Origin: Elizabethkingia argenteiflava
Lineage (GTDB): Bacteria; Bacteroidota; Bacteroidia; Flavobacteriales; Weeksellaceae
Assembly (NCBI RefSeq): GCF_009904105.1
Contig: NZ_JAAABJ010000519.1
Span: 23,614-87,613, forward strand
DNA: 64,000 bases
Direction: 5' to 3'
Below, piece by piece: positions 19,136 to 28,301 of this stretch (position 1 is the first letter of the stretch; each line of letters starts with the position of its first letter). A program made the translations under genes and the position numbers. A model generated the notes under the pieces. It was not told the origin of the DNA. It made no database searches and saw only the letters and a program-made list of their open reading frames with translations.

Positions 19136-20253
19136 AAATACTACAATTAGGTAAATTTTATCCCATCCGGGGAGGGGTGGAAAAGGTAATGTACGATTTA
19201 ATGTTAGGTTTATCCGAAAAGAGAATATATTGTGATATGCTTTGTGCTTCTGTCGAGGATTATCCTGCTGGTGAAATTAAAATAAATGCTTATGCCCAAC
19301 TTATGGTGGTGGCCACTAAATTTAAGTTGGCAGCTACGATGTTAGCGCCTGATCTTGTTTTTAAACTTAGAAAAATAGCCCATAATTATGATATCATTCA
19401 TATTCACCATCCCGATCCTATGGCTTGTTTGGCTTTATGGCTTTGCGGATATAAAGGAAAAGTATTACTGCATTGGCATAGTGATATACTAAAACAAAAA
19501 AACTTACTAAAGCTTTACCGTCCTTTACAAAATTGGTTGATCAATCGAGCAGATTTAATTGTAGGGACAACGCCTGTATATGTTAGAGAATCAAGGTTTT
19601 TGCAAAAAGTGCAGCATAAGATTGATTATATTCCGATAGGAGTAACTCCCGTGAAGGCAGATAGTGATCAGGTTAAAGAACTGAAGCGTCAATATTACGG
19701 TAAGCACCTCATATTTTCCTTAGGTAGATTGGTGGAATATAAAGGATATGAATACTTGATACGGTCAGCTCAGTATCTGGATGATAAAAATCATATTGTG
19801 ATTGGGGGGAAAGGTCCGTTGATGCAATTACTTGAACATTTAATTGAGGAAATAGGGGTTCAGCATAAAGTGAGTTTATTGGGGTTTATGGAGGATGACC
19901 AAGTTTGTAATTATTTTGAAGCCTGTGATATTTTTTGTTTGAGTTCTATTTGGAAAACAGAAGCATTTGGAATTGTACAGATTGAAGCGATGTCGTGTGC
20001 AAAGCCTATCATCACGACTCGAATAGCTGGATCGGGGGTGAGTTGGGTTAATCAACATCAGATCTCTGGTTTAGTCGTAGCGCCCGAAAATCCGAAGGCA
20101 TTAGCCGATGCTATTCAAAAAATAATCACCGATTTCCAGATGAAAAAACGATTGTCTGAAGGAAGTAAAAATCGTTATGAAGCCTATTTTACACGTGCGA
20201 AAATGGTGGATAAAAGTTTGAAATTATATAATAAAATATTAAAAGATAATTGA
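19132..20253 (+). CDS. Glycosyltransferase family 4
   Basis: A 373-aa GT-B protein: KILQLGKFYPIRGGVEKVMY (acceptor-loop GGVEK), DIIHIHHPDPMACL, FSLGRLVEYKGYEYLIRSA, IGGKGPLMQLL and KTEAFGIVQIEAMSCAKP, which carries the E-x7-E motif. It belongs to the mannosyltransferase-like group common in capsule loci. It is the last GT of locus 1, and the following 298-base gap holds the promoter of the next operon. Confidence 0.88.
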   Translation: MKILQLGKFYPIRGGVEKVMYDLMLGLSEKRIYCDMLCASVEDYPAGEIKINAYAQLMVVATKFKLAATMLAPDLVFKLRKIAHNYDIIHIHHPDPMACLALWLCGYKGKVLLHWHSDILKQKNLLKLYRPLQNWLINRADLIVGTTPVYVRESRFLQKVQHKIDYIPIGVTPVKADSDQVKELKRQYYGKHLIFSLGRLVEYKGYEYLIRSAQYLDDKNHIVIGGKGPLMQLLEHLIEEIGVQHKVSLLGFMEDDQVCNYFEACDIFCLSSIWKTEAFGIVQIEAMSCAKPIITTRIAGSGVSWVNQHQISGLVVAPENPKALADAIQKIITDFQMKKRLSEGSKNRYEAYFTRAKMVDKSLKLYNKILKDN

Positions 20254-20460
20254 ATATTTATTGTTGAATATTTGGCCCCTATTTATTTTCATATATAAAA
20301 AAATATGCTGAATTTTATTCTTCAGATTCTATTTTCTAATTTCAGTTGTTAACAGCTTAACAAGGAGCTTAATCAGTATTCTCGGACACTCATCAATCTG
20401 TGATGAAGCTTAAATATGGAGTTGATTTTTTCAATGATAACTAAAGTCAGGATTTTTTTT

Positions 20461-20491
20461 TTTGAATGAAATAAGGTCTTTTATATTTTTG
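20461..20491 (+). promoter_or_regulatory. Bacteroidetes-type promoter for the S26/PqqD/HprK operon
   Basis: TTTG at 20461-20464 and TATTTTTG at 20484-20491 are separated by exactly 19 bases, matching the TTTG-N19-TANNTTTG consensus of Bacteroidetes primary-sigma promoters. Transcription would start near 20498, giving a leader of about 54 bases before the ATG at 20552. A second TANNTTTG (TACATTTG, 20506-20513) lacks a correctly spaced -33 element. Confidence 0.65.
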
Positions 20492-20551
20492 TTTTCAAAT
20501 TATTGTACATTTGGGCAATGTCAGCTTTAATTATTAACCAGTAAATATAAT

Positions 20552-21001
20552 ATGCAAAAAAAGATCCTTCGCAAAAGGGTAATTTCTAATGAATTGTTTT
20601 TTCAGTACGTACTAGAGAGGCTGGAAGCTGAAAAAAAGGTTAAAATTTTGGTAGCGGGCACCAGTATGGAACCATTTTTGCAAAATGGAGACCAGGTAGT
20701 ATTGAAGAGAGCTGTAGATGAAGATATAAGAAAAGGTGTCATAGTATTGGCTCGTTTTAATCAAGGCTACATTTTACATCGTATCGTTCACTTACATAAA
20801 GAAAAAGTTACTCTGGCGGGTGATGGCAATATTAGTCAAGTGGAAATCGTAAGCAGGGAAGATATTCTAGGGGTGGTGATACAAGCTTACCGCTTAAACA
20901 GAGAGATAATGCTGAATGCTTTACTGGGAATGATTTGGTATAAGTTGCGCTGGATACGATCGATAGCTAATAAAGTTTTTAGAATAAAATTAAAATTATG
21001 A
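20552..21001 (+). CDS. S24/S26-type peptidase (signal-peptidase-like)
   Basis: A 149-aa protein. VAGTSMEPFLQNGD places the nucleophile at Ser38; GYILHRIVHL (His76) and LAGDGN (Asp91) give a Ser-His-Asp arrangement like the Sec11/SipW branch of S26 rather than the Ser-Lys dyad of classical signal peptidase I. There is a late hydrophobic stretch (LNALLGMIWYKLRW). It may cleave a leader or secreted peptide made by this operon. It is the first gene of the operon and overlaps the PqqD gene by 4 bases. Confidence 0.78.
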   Translation: MQKKILRKRVISNELFFQYVLERLEAEKKVKILVAGTSMEPFLQNGDQVVLKRAVDEDIRKGVIVLARFNQGYILHRIVHLHKEKVTLAGDGNISQVEIVSREDILGVVIQAYRLNREIMLNALLGMIWYKLRWIRSIANKVFRIKLKL

Positions 21002-21267
21002 GATTAAGGGAAGATTTGATGTTGAGACATTTAGGAGATGAATATGTGATTATAGAACCTGAGCAAGATATGGTGGATATGTCTAAAGTATTTACATTAA
21101 ATGAGACCGCTGCTGTCTTATGGGAAGCCTTACAAGGAAAAGAGTTTAGTATTGAAGCTATTGTAGAAGAGTTATTATCTCGTTACAATGTAGAGCGAGA
21201 CGTAGCCGAAGATGATGCCAGAAAACTGGTCGATAATTTTAAAAAACAAGGTTTATTGACGGATTGA
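20998..21267 (+). CDS. PqqD-like RiPP recognition element protein
   Basis: An 89-aa protein with VIIEPEQDMVDMSKVFTLNE, TAAVLWEALQGKEFSIEAIV and the winged-helix end DNFKKQGLLTD, the PqqD (PF05402) pattern. Family members bind leader peptides for modifying enzymes, or act as 'HPr-rel-A system' PqqD chaperones. The start overlaps the peptidase stop by 4 bases, and the nucleotidyltransferase follows after 4 bases. No precursor peptide gene was found nearby. Confidence 0.82.
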   Translation: MRLREDLMLRHLGDEYVIIEPEQDMVDMSKVFTLNETAAVLWEALQGKEFSIEAIVEELLSRYNVERDVAEDDARKLVDNFKKQGLLTD

Positions 21268-21271
21268 GGAA

Positions 21272-22372
21272 ATGTTAGAAGATAAAGTAACCAAAGCTTT
21301 TTTTACACTTTTCCGTGCAGGGCTATGGAATCATTCTCTAAATGATAGAGAGTTCCCCTGCCTGTCTCACGCTGATTGGGATGTTTTATTTCAGTTTGCA
21401 GTGCGCCAAACCGTCGAAGGAATTGTATTTGATGGCGTACAAAAATTAGATAAAGACTTACTACCTCCAAGGGAACTTCACATAAAATGGTTGATAAGGG
21501 TAGAACAGATAGGGAAACTAAATAGGCGGATGAATAGTATTATTACTGAACAGTCCGTTTTCTTTTCTAAAATAAATTTGCAGCCTCTGTTGCTGAAAGG
21601 TCAGGGGGTTGCTATGTGTTATGAGAACCCTGATAGAAGAGTTTGTGGTGATATAGATTGGTATTTTCCATCTATTCAAGATTTCCAAACGGCCAATCAA
21701 GAGCTTATCCAACGAGGTTTTAATATCATTCCTATGCCCGGCTATAGCAGTTGTTATGTCTGGAAAGATTGTCAAATAGATCACCACCAAAAACTTTTTG
21801 ATCTTTATAATCCCTTTTTATCAAAATATTTAAGAGATTTACAGTTTCAACAAATGGAAGAACAAATAAGGGTTCATCGTCAAGGAGTAGAATGGTTATT
21901 ATTATCACCCTTACTACAAATATTACAGGTCAATTCTCACATCTTAAAGCATTTATTGTCTTTTGGTATAGGTATTCGCCAACTATGCGATGCGGCTGTG
22001 CTGTATAAAAATTACCACAATAGGATAGATGGGAGCGAATTGAAGAGGGTATACGCAAAACTTAAAATTTTGAGGTGGATCAATCTGTTACACCACATAT
22101 TAGTAAAATATATAGGGCTACCTCCTGAATACCTACCATTTCCAATGGAAAAAGGCACCTCTGCAGATTGGATGATGCAAGAGATATGGCAATCCGGAAA
22201 TTTCGGATTTTATGACGTAAGGTATCAAAAAGAAACACCACAACAATTATTTAAAAGAGAAAAAACCAAAGTTAGAATATGGAAAAATTTTATCAAGTAT
22301 GTTCCTTATGCTCCTATGGAAGCCATGAGTTTTCCTTTGATTCATTTTTATTCAGGATTAAAAATAAAATAA
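21272..22372 (+). CDS. Nucleotidyltransferase family protein (NTP_transf_5)
   Basis: A 366-aa protein. PLLLKGQGVAMCYENPDRRV is followed by CGDIDWYF, matching the LKG...R..GDID active-site pattern of NTP_transf_5 proteins, with the two Asp residues as likely metal ligands. This family recurs with PqqD-like, HprK-like and lasso-peptide genes. What is nucleotidylated is not known. The gene lies in tight order between the PqqD and ABC genes. Confidence 0.82.
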   Translation: MLEDKVTKAFFTLFRAGLWNHSLNDREFPCLSHADWDVLFQFAVRQTVEGIVFDGVQKLDKDLLPPRELHIKWLIRVEQIGKLNRRMNSIITEQSVFFSKINLQPLLLKGQGVAMCYENPDRRVCGDIDWYFPSIQDFQTANQELIQRGFNIIPMPGYSSCYVWKDCQIDHHQKLFDLYNPFLSKYLRDLQFQQMEEQIRVHRQGVEWLLLSPLLQILQVNSHILKHLLSFGIGIRQLCDAAVLYKNYHNRIDGSELKRVYAKLKILRWINLLHHILVKYIGLPPEYLPFPMEKGTSADWMMQEIWQSGNFGFYDVRYQKETPQQLFKREKTKVRIWKNFIKYVPYAPMEAMSFPLIHFYSGLKIK

Positions 22373-22376
22373 TTTT

Positions 22377-24002
22377 TTGAATACAAGTTTATCATATCAG
22401 CTCAAATGGTCGTGGGAACTCACCAAGAATAAGAGAGGAGAGTTATTGCTTTATTTTTTATTAGAATTAGCTGCGATAGCCTTATCTTTAATATTTGTTT
22501 TTTGGTCGAAAAAATCTGTAGACCTCGCAATAGAGAGAAGTAATTCAGCCTTCCATAAAGCATTATTATATTCAGTATCTAGCGTTATTATTGCGCTCTT
22601 GGTGAGGAGTTATTCAGGTTGGTTGAATGAAAGAACACGCATGAACATGATGATTAATTTGCAAAATTCAGTAATTAAATCTCAAATGCTTTCAGTGTGG
22701 AAGTCTGGAAAATATTGGCATAGTGGAGATGTACAGGTTCGGATTAACAATGACTGTCAAGAAGTTATACACATGTTGGGTTACTTTTCAATAGGCTTTT
22801 TACTTACACTCATAAGGCTTTGTGCTTCATTTAGCTTTTTGTGGCTGATGGATCCGATGTTGGCGATTTTAATTGTAGCAATCTCTCCTTTATTTTTATT
22901 TTCTAAAATGTACTTTAAAAAACTTAGAAGATTAAATAGAGAATTGAAAACGGCTGAGAGTAATTTTGCAAATGTAGTTCAGGAGAATTTAAGATTTAGG
23001 ATGTCCATACGGGCGCTGGGTATGCAATTTATTCGTTGGCAAAAAGTACAGACCGGACAGCAAAATATATTTAGCTTAAAATCTAAGCTTTTAAACTTTT
23101 CTACCGTTTCGCAAGGGATAATGAAACTTACCATCAACACTGGATTTTTATTAACTTTTTGCTGGGGGGTTTATCGGTTAAATGCAGCCGATATTTCTTT
23201 TGGTACGATGACGGCATTCTTACAATTAGTGGGGAGAATTCAAAGCCCTATACTATCATTAATGGGATTTATTCCTTTATTTATTCGTTTTCGTACAGCT
23301 GTAGATCGTGTTCAGGAAATACAGGAATTAGAAGCTGAAGAAGAGGTGGAGCAAGAGTATATTGCACAACCTATAAGTTTGCAAATTAAAAATTTACATT
23401 TCCGTTACGAAGAAAAAAAAGTAATCAGTGCTCTAAATGCAGAGTTTACTGCAGGTCGACCTGCAGCAGTCATCGGCTACAGTGGAAAAGGAAAAACGAC
23501 TCTTATCCGTATCTTGTTATCACTAATAACACCAGACCAAGGAGAGATACTAATCAAGATTTCTGATCAACAAATAGCACTGTCCAATAAACACCGTATC
23601 AATATTGCTTATGTTCCTCAAGGGGATAAGTTGTTTAGTGGGAGTATAAGGGAAAATTTAGATTTAGAGGGAATGGATATTTCTGAAACCCGTCTGCGGG
23701 AGGCTTTGTATTTAGCTTGTGCAGATTTTGTATATGATTTACCTAAGGGGATAGATACTATTATTGGAGAATCGGGGTATGGTCTCTCAGAAGGTCAGGC
23801 TCAGCGTATTGCTGTGGCAAGAGCTTTAATGAGGGAATGTAATATATGGCTTTTTGATGAAGTGACTTCTGCCTTGGATCCGGAAACGTCAGCGACTCTT
23901 ATTCAACGTTTATTAAAAGCGGGTAAAAATAAAATTTTGGTTTTTGTTACTCATGATATGAACTTAGCTCATCAATGTGATCAAACCATTTATATAAACT
24001 GA
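22377..24002 (+). CDS. ABC transporter, fused permease and ATPase (exporter type)
   Basis: A 541-aa half-transporter. Residues ~1-320 contain six membrane helices; the ATPase has Walker A GYSGKGKTT, Q-loop VPQGDK, signature LSEGQAQRIA, Walker B IWLFDEVTSALD and H-loop VTHD. There is no N-terminal C39 peptidase domain. TTG at 22377 is the only start that retains the full permease (the next in-frame ATG lies within it). Likely exports the product processed by this operon; substrate unknown. Confidence 0.85.
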   Translation: MNTSLSYQLKWSWELTKNKRGELLLYFLLELAAIALSLIFVFWSKKSVDLAIERSNSAFHKALLYSVSSVIIALLVRSYSGWLNERTRMNMMINLQNSVIKSQMLSVWKSGKYWHSGDVQVRINNDCQEVIHMLGYFSIGFLLTLIRLCASFSFLWLMDPMLAILIVAISPLFLFSKMYFKKLRRLNRELKTAESNFANVVQENLRFRMSIRALGMQFIRWQKVQTGQQNIFSLKSKLLNFSTVSQGIMKLTINTGFLLTFCWGVYRLNAADISFGTMTAFLQLVGRIQSPILSLMGFIPLFIRFRTAVDRVQEIQELEAEEEVEQEYIAQPISLQIKNLHFRYEEKKVISALNAEFTAGRPAAVIGYSGKGKTTLIRILLSLITPDQGEILIKISDQQIALSNKHRINIAYVPQGDKLFSGSIRENLDLEGMDISETRLREALYLACADFVYDLPKGIDTIIGESGYGLSEGQAQRIAVARALMRECNIWLFDEVTSALDPETSATLIQRLLKAGKNKILVFVTHDMNLAHQCDQTIYIN

Positions 24003-24005
24003 AAT

Positions 24006-24932
24006 ATGCAAAACACCAAAATACAAGATCAAGAAGGTTTTAAATCGGTTTATTTTAAAATTGCCGACATTATTATGGAATTAGTTGTACCTTTCCAAGT
24101 GGAGATTACTTCCTGTTTGCCTTCTTTTAGAAATTTTATAGTGAAAGATATACAAGAGCCACCTCTTATAAAAACTAAACTTAGCTTTTCGTTACCTCCA
24201 GAAAATAAAAAAATCACTAAATTGCTGAGCGATGTTTCGATCGTTTGGGGGGATCGATTTCTTTTTGAAGAATCTTCTGAGCATTACATTGTATCTGTGC
24301 AAAGTGAGAATAAAGACAGAAGGGGAACAAAGATGTATAGTAAAAAAGATTTTAAGGAATCTGTTATTTATATGGAAGAAGCCGAATTGTCTGTTACGTC
24401 TATTTTAAGTTGGGTGCTAATGGTAGCTTTTGGACAAGCTATCATCCCTTATAAGGCTGTATTGTTTCATGCTTCTGTAGTAGTGCAAGGGGATAAAGCT
24501 TATGCTTTTTTAGGAAAAAGTGGAACAGGAAAAAGCACGCATAGCCGTTTATGGATAGAATATTTAGAAGGCGTAAAATTATTGAATGATGATAATCCTA
24601 TAGTGCGCATAATGGAGGATGGTAAAATTATGATTTTTGGTACTCCTTGGAGTGGAAAAACCCCCTGTTACCGGAATATGAGGGTAGAGCTACAGGCTTT
24701 GGTTCGTCTTTCACAAGCTTCTGAAAATAAATGGAAAAATGTAGAGGGAAAAGAAGCTCTGGTTTCAGTGTTACCTAGTTGCACAGCAATTCGGTGGAAT
24801 CGATTTTTATTTAATCAAATGGTCGATAGTTTAGAAGAGATAATAAGGAAGGTCAGGGTAGGGCAGCTGTTATGCTTACCGGATAAAGATGCTGCATATT
24901 TATGTAGTCAAAAAATAATAAACAATAAATAA
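24006..24932 (+). CDS. HprK-like kinase (PEPCK/HPr-kinase fold)
   Basis: A 308-aa protein. The C-terminal half has AFLGKSGTGKSTHSRLW (Walker A, ~168-184), LLNDDNPIV (metal-binding DD, ~195-196) and IFGTPWSGKTP, all hallmarks of HPr-kinase-like proteins. The N-terminal half is divergent. Related kinases accompany PqqD-like and NTP_transf_5 proteins, and in paeninodin-type lasso clusters phosphorylate the peptide. The start is 3 bases after the ABC gene; wza-1 follows after 9 bases. Confidence 0.8.
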   Translation: MQNTKIQDQEGFKSVYFKIADIIMELVVPFQVEITSCLPSFRNFIVKDIQEPPLIKTKLSFSLPPENKKITKLLSDVSIVWGDRFLFEESSEHYIVSVQSENKDRRGTKMYSKKDFKESVIYMEEAELSVTSILSWVLMVAFGQAIIPYKAVLFHASVVVQGDKAYAFLGKSGTGKSTHSRLWIEYLEGVKLLNDDNPIVRIMEDGKIMIFGTPWSGKTPCYRNMRVELQALVRLSQASENKWKNVEGKEALVSVLPSCTAIRWNRFLFNQMVDSLEEIIRKVRVGQLLCLPDKDAAYLCSQKIINNK

Positions 24933-24941
24933 ATAAAGGGA

Positions 24942-25736
24942 ATGAATAAATTTATACTAGGAATAATGGTTTTGTTCAGTATTGTTTTACTGAACTCTTG
25001 CTTGTCCAAAAAAGTTGTATATATTAATGACATGACTGTGGATGCTGAATATCCTATTGCAGACCCTCCAGCGCTTCGTATTCAGAAGAATGATCGTTTA
25101 AATATTCAGGTGAGTGCAAAGTCTCTTGAATTAGCAGCTCCTTTTAATGTTGTAGCAGGAGCCTATAAACTCACAGAAGATGGCGTCTCTACAACCAGTG
25201 TAGATAAATCAGGAACTTCTCCGGGGTATTTAATAGATCAGAATGGAAATATAGAATTCCCAGTATTGGGGATTTTACATGTAGAAGGATTGACGTTAAA
25301 TGAAGTGAGAGATTTGATTCGTAACCGTTTAATCAAGAATAGATATATTAGTGACCCTGTTGTAAAAGTTGAAATGCTTAATTTTAAAATTACAGTTATG
25401 GGAGCAGTAAAATCAGAGAGTGTGCTCACAGTACCCGATGGAAGAATGTCACTATTGGAGGCTCTAACAAAAGTAGGAGGACTCTCTACCAATGCTTCTC
25501 CAGATAGAATTACCGTAATTCGCGAAGAAAATGGAGTAAGAAGAAGAATTGTCACCAATATACAAACACAGGAAGTTTTTAATTCGCCTGCTTATTACCT
25601 ACAGCAGAATGATATTGTATATGTAGAGCCTCGTACAGCAGATATATCACCAAAAGAAGATCGATTCTGGAAGTATTTTGGAATTGGAATGGGCTTTATT
25701 GGTTTTCTTATGTCTACTATAGCCGTAATCAAATAA
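24942..25736 (+). CDS. Wza-like polysaccharide export lipoprotein, locus 1
   Basis: A 264-aa protein. A signal peptide and lipobox (IVLLNSC) are followed by a Poly_export domain (RIQKNDRLNIQVSAKS...GYLIDQNGNIEFPVLG) and an SLBB segment (VMGAVKSESVLTVPDG). The C-terminal ~20 residues form a membrane helix (FGIGMGFIGFLMSTIAVI), as in short Bacteroidetes Wza proteins. Role: outer-membrane/periplasmic export channel. It is co-transcribed with the peptidase-to-kinase genes upstream and wzc-1 downstream (25-base gap). Confidence 0.88.
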   Translation: MNKFILGIMVLFSIVLLNSCLSKKVVYINDMTVDAEYPIADPPALRIQKNDRLNIQVSAKSLELAAPFNVVAGAYKLTEDGVSTTSVDKSGTSPGYLIDQNGNIEFPVLGILHVEGLTLNEVRDLIRNRLIKNRYISDPVVKVEMLNFKITVMGAVKSESVLTVPDGRMSLLEALTKVGGLSTNASPDRITVIREENGVRRRIVTNIQTQEVFNSPAYYLQQNDIVYVEPRTADISPKEDRFWKYFGIGMGFIGFLMSTIAVIK

Positions 25737-25761
25737 TCAAATTACATTACATAAATATAAT

Positions 25762-28137
25762 ATGACCAATCAGCAAAATCAGATAGTGAACGATCCTAAA
25801 AAGGAGCAGTTGATTAATGTTCTGGATCTCCTAAAATACCTGTTACACCATTGGAAGTGGTTTGCTTTTTCCATTTTAGTGTTTGGTACTTTTGCTTACT
25901 ACCAGTACAGCAAATCGCCCTTTGTATATAGTAGTACAGAAGTAGTAATGATTAAAACACCTTCTAATACTCCTACTACAGCGCGTATTACGAGAGTAAG
26001 TGCTACCAATTATATAAGTGTAACCGATGAGATTTTACAATTGAAATCGAAAGAATTAATGAGGCAGACCGTCGATAGAATTGGAGCAGATATAAGTTAT
26101 AAAGTGCTTAAGGGCTTAAGAGAGTACGAACTATATAAAAGTTCTCCTGTTCAGGTAAAAGTATTGGGTAAAAAGACAGAAGAGAGCTATACATTTACTG
26201 TAACTCCTTTAAACGCTTCATATGTTACAATTAAAAGTGCAGCCAAATCTGATAAAACAAATGTGATTAAAGTTCCACTTAATCATGTAGTGAAAACGCC
26301 TTTTGGTCAGGTATTGGTTAGACCTAGTAAATACTATGCAAGCTATTATGGGAAAGAAATTAAGGTGTTTAAATCTCCTCAAAGAGTCATAGTCGATTAT
26401 TTTAAAAATAATTTAAAAATAAGACAGCTCGAAGAAGATGCTTCTTTACTACAGATCACCTTACAAGATAGTTCTCCAGAGCGAGCATCAGATATCATTA
26501 CCATGCTCATCAGAGTATACAATGAGGTGACATTACAAGATAAAAGTAGAATAGCCACCAATACAGCTAATTTTATAAAAGATAGGTTAGCGATCATTGA
26601 AAGCGAATTAAGTGCGGTAGAATTAAATATTGAAAACTTAAAAATTGCCAATCAAGGGGTAGATGTGGTAAAATCTGGAGATATCTATTTATCCGATGGG
26701 CGCCAATATAAGCTACAGAAAACAAAGATAGAAACAGATATGCAATTGGCAGAGATGATGAGATCCTATCTAAAAAATAAACCAAATGATCTTATTCCCA
26801 ATAATACAGGATTGGTAGATGCGAGTGTTGAAAAACAGATAGCAGAATATAACATGGCTTTATTGAAAAAAAATAAGCTGGCCCAAGGGGGGAATACTTA
26901 TAATCCGGTGGTAGTGGATTTAGAGGAAATGCTCAAATCTATGCGCAACAATATTAATAGAGCTGTTAACAATGCGTTGAACGGATTAAAAATTAAGATG
27001 AAAAACGCTCAACATGAAGAATCTTTAGCTCGAGGTCAGGCTATAAAAATTCCTGAAAAACAAAGGGTTATGGTTTCTATCGGTCGGCAACATAAGGTGA
27101 AAGAAGAACTTTATTTATTTTTGTTGAATAAACAAGAAGAAAATGCACTTAACGAAGCCATAGTAGATGAAAATATTCGTGTTGTAGATCCTGCTTATGC
27201 TTCCGAATCACCTATTTATCCTAGTCGTTTTAAAAAGGTATTCATTGGTGTATTAGTAGGAACGGTCATTCCTGCTATAGTATTGCTCTCCACTCTTATC
27301 CTAAACACAGGTGTGAGAGGACGTCAAGATTTGGAGAATGTATTAACTGTTCCTTTCTTAGGAGAAATCCCTTTGTCTTTAAGTAGAAAACAAGGTAAAG
27401 GAGAAGTGTTGGTGAGTAAAACAGGAAGAGATCCTCTGACGGAGGCTTTTCGTATTGTACGGACCAATATTAATTTTATGACCAAAGATGGATTACCTCC
27501 AAAAGTAATAACCTTTACTTCCTTTACGCCAGGTGTAGGTAAGACTTTTAGTGTTTTAAACTTAGCCACTACTCTATCTTTTTTGGACAAAAAAGTAGTG
27601 GTATTAGATATGGATTTACGAAAAGGAACCTTAAGTTCTAAGGTTAATCTTTTACAACGAAAGGGAACCAGCCATTACTTATCCATTCCTTCTGTATGTA
27701 TTGATGATATTTTACATAAAAGTGATATTGTAGACAATATTGATTTTGCACCCATTGGAGCTATTGCGCCCAATCCTGTAGAATTATTGTTAAATAAACG
27801 TTTGGACCAGTTGATAGCAGAACTAAAAGAAAGATATGACTATATTATTATTGATAGCGTACCTACAGGTATTGTGGCCGATGCTAGCATTGTAGATCGG
27901 GTTACAGATTTAACTTTATTCTTGATAAGAGTGGGTAAAATGGATCGTAGGCAACTTCCAGAAATTCAGAAAATTTACGAAGAGGGTAAACTTTCCAATT
28001 TAGCTATCTTGTTGAATGGAGTGAAATTGAATACTTATGGCAGCTATAATTATGGTTATTATGGTTACGGTTATGGAGGCTATGGTTATGAAGAAGACAA
28101 GAAAAATTTATTTTCCAAGTGGTTCAAAAGAACATAA
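25762..28137 (+). CDS. Wzc-like polysaccharide co-polymerase and BY-kinase, locus 1
   Basis: A 791-aa protein: N-terminal Wzz domain with a membrane helix (~35-55), a long coiled-coil/GNVR region, a second helix (~490-515) and a cytoplasmic P-loop kinase. Walker A-like SFTPGVGKTFS and A' VVLDMDLRKG are present, Walker B is YIIIDSVP. The Tyr-rich C-terminal tail (SYNYGYYGYGYGGYGYEED) is the autophosphorylation cluster. It controls chain length and export with Wza-1. No cognate tyrosine phosphatase gene is in the window. Confidence 0.88.
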   Translation: MTNQQNQIVNDPKKEQLINVLDLLKYLLHHWKWFAFSILVFGTFAYYQYSKSPFVYSSTEVVMIKTPSNTPTTARITRVSATNYISVTDEILQLKSKELMRQTVDRIGADISYKVLKGLREYELYKSSPVQVKVLGKKTEESYTFTVTPLNASYVTIKSAAKSDKTNVIKVPLNHVVKTPFGQVLVRPSKYYASYYGKEIKVFKSPQRVIVDYFKNNLKIRQLEEDASLLQITLQDSSPERASDIITMLIRVYNEVTLQDKSRIATNTANFIKDRLAIIESELSAVELNIENLKIANQGVDVVKSGDIYLSDGRQYKLQKTKIETDMQLAEMMRSYLKNKPNDLIPNNTGLVDASVEKQIAEYNMALLKKNKLAQGGNTYNPVVVDLEEMLKSMRNNINRAVNNALNGLKIKMKNAQHEESLARGQAIKIPEKQRVMVSIGRQHKVKEELYLFLLNKQEENALNEAIVDENIRVVDPAYASESPIYPSRFKKVFIGVLVGTVIPAIVLLSTLILNTGVRGRQDLENVLTVPFLGEIPLSLSRKQGKGEVLVSKTGRDPLTEAFRIVRTNINFMTKDGLPPKVITFTSFTPGVGKTFSVLNLATTLSFLDKKVVVLDMDLRKGTLSSKVNLLQRKGTSHYLSIPSVCIDDILHKSDIVDNIDFAPIGAIAPNPVELLLNKRLDQLIAELKERYDYIIIDSVPTGIVADASIVDRVTDLTLFLIRVGKMDRRQLPEIQKIYEEGKLSNLAILLNGVKLNTYGSYNYGYYGYGYGGYGYEEDKKNLFSKWFKRT

Positions 28138-28301
28138 ATTAAAAAAATAAAGACCAGTGGTCAAAGCCTGCGTTAAGATATTTAAATAGAGTATTTTACT
28201 GTTAAAAGCTTTAGAACAAAATAATATATTCTCATTATAGCAGGGCCTAAAAAAACATAAAATTGGAGAGAGAACATTAATTTGAAATACTTAATTAAAA
28301 T

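Noticed and set aside
20506..20513. TACATTTG, a second match to the -7 consensus near the peptidase gene
   Set aside because: There is no TTG at an acceptable distance (the nearest is 14 bases away), while the site at 20484-20491 has a perfect partner.
20518..20544. 8-codon frame in the leader of the S26/PqqD operon
   Set aside because: Too short and without Cys, Ser/Thr-rich core or leader features to be proposed as a precursor peptide.
28153..28163. Short hyphenated palindrome GACCAGTGGTC after wzc-1
   Set aside because: The one-base centre cannot form a normal RNA loop and no T-run follows; too short to claim as an operator.
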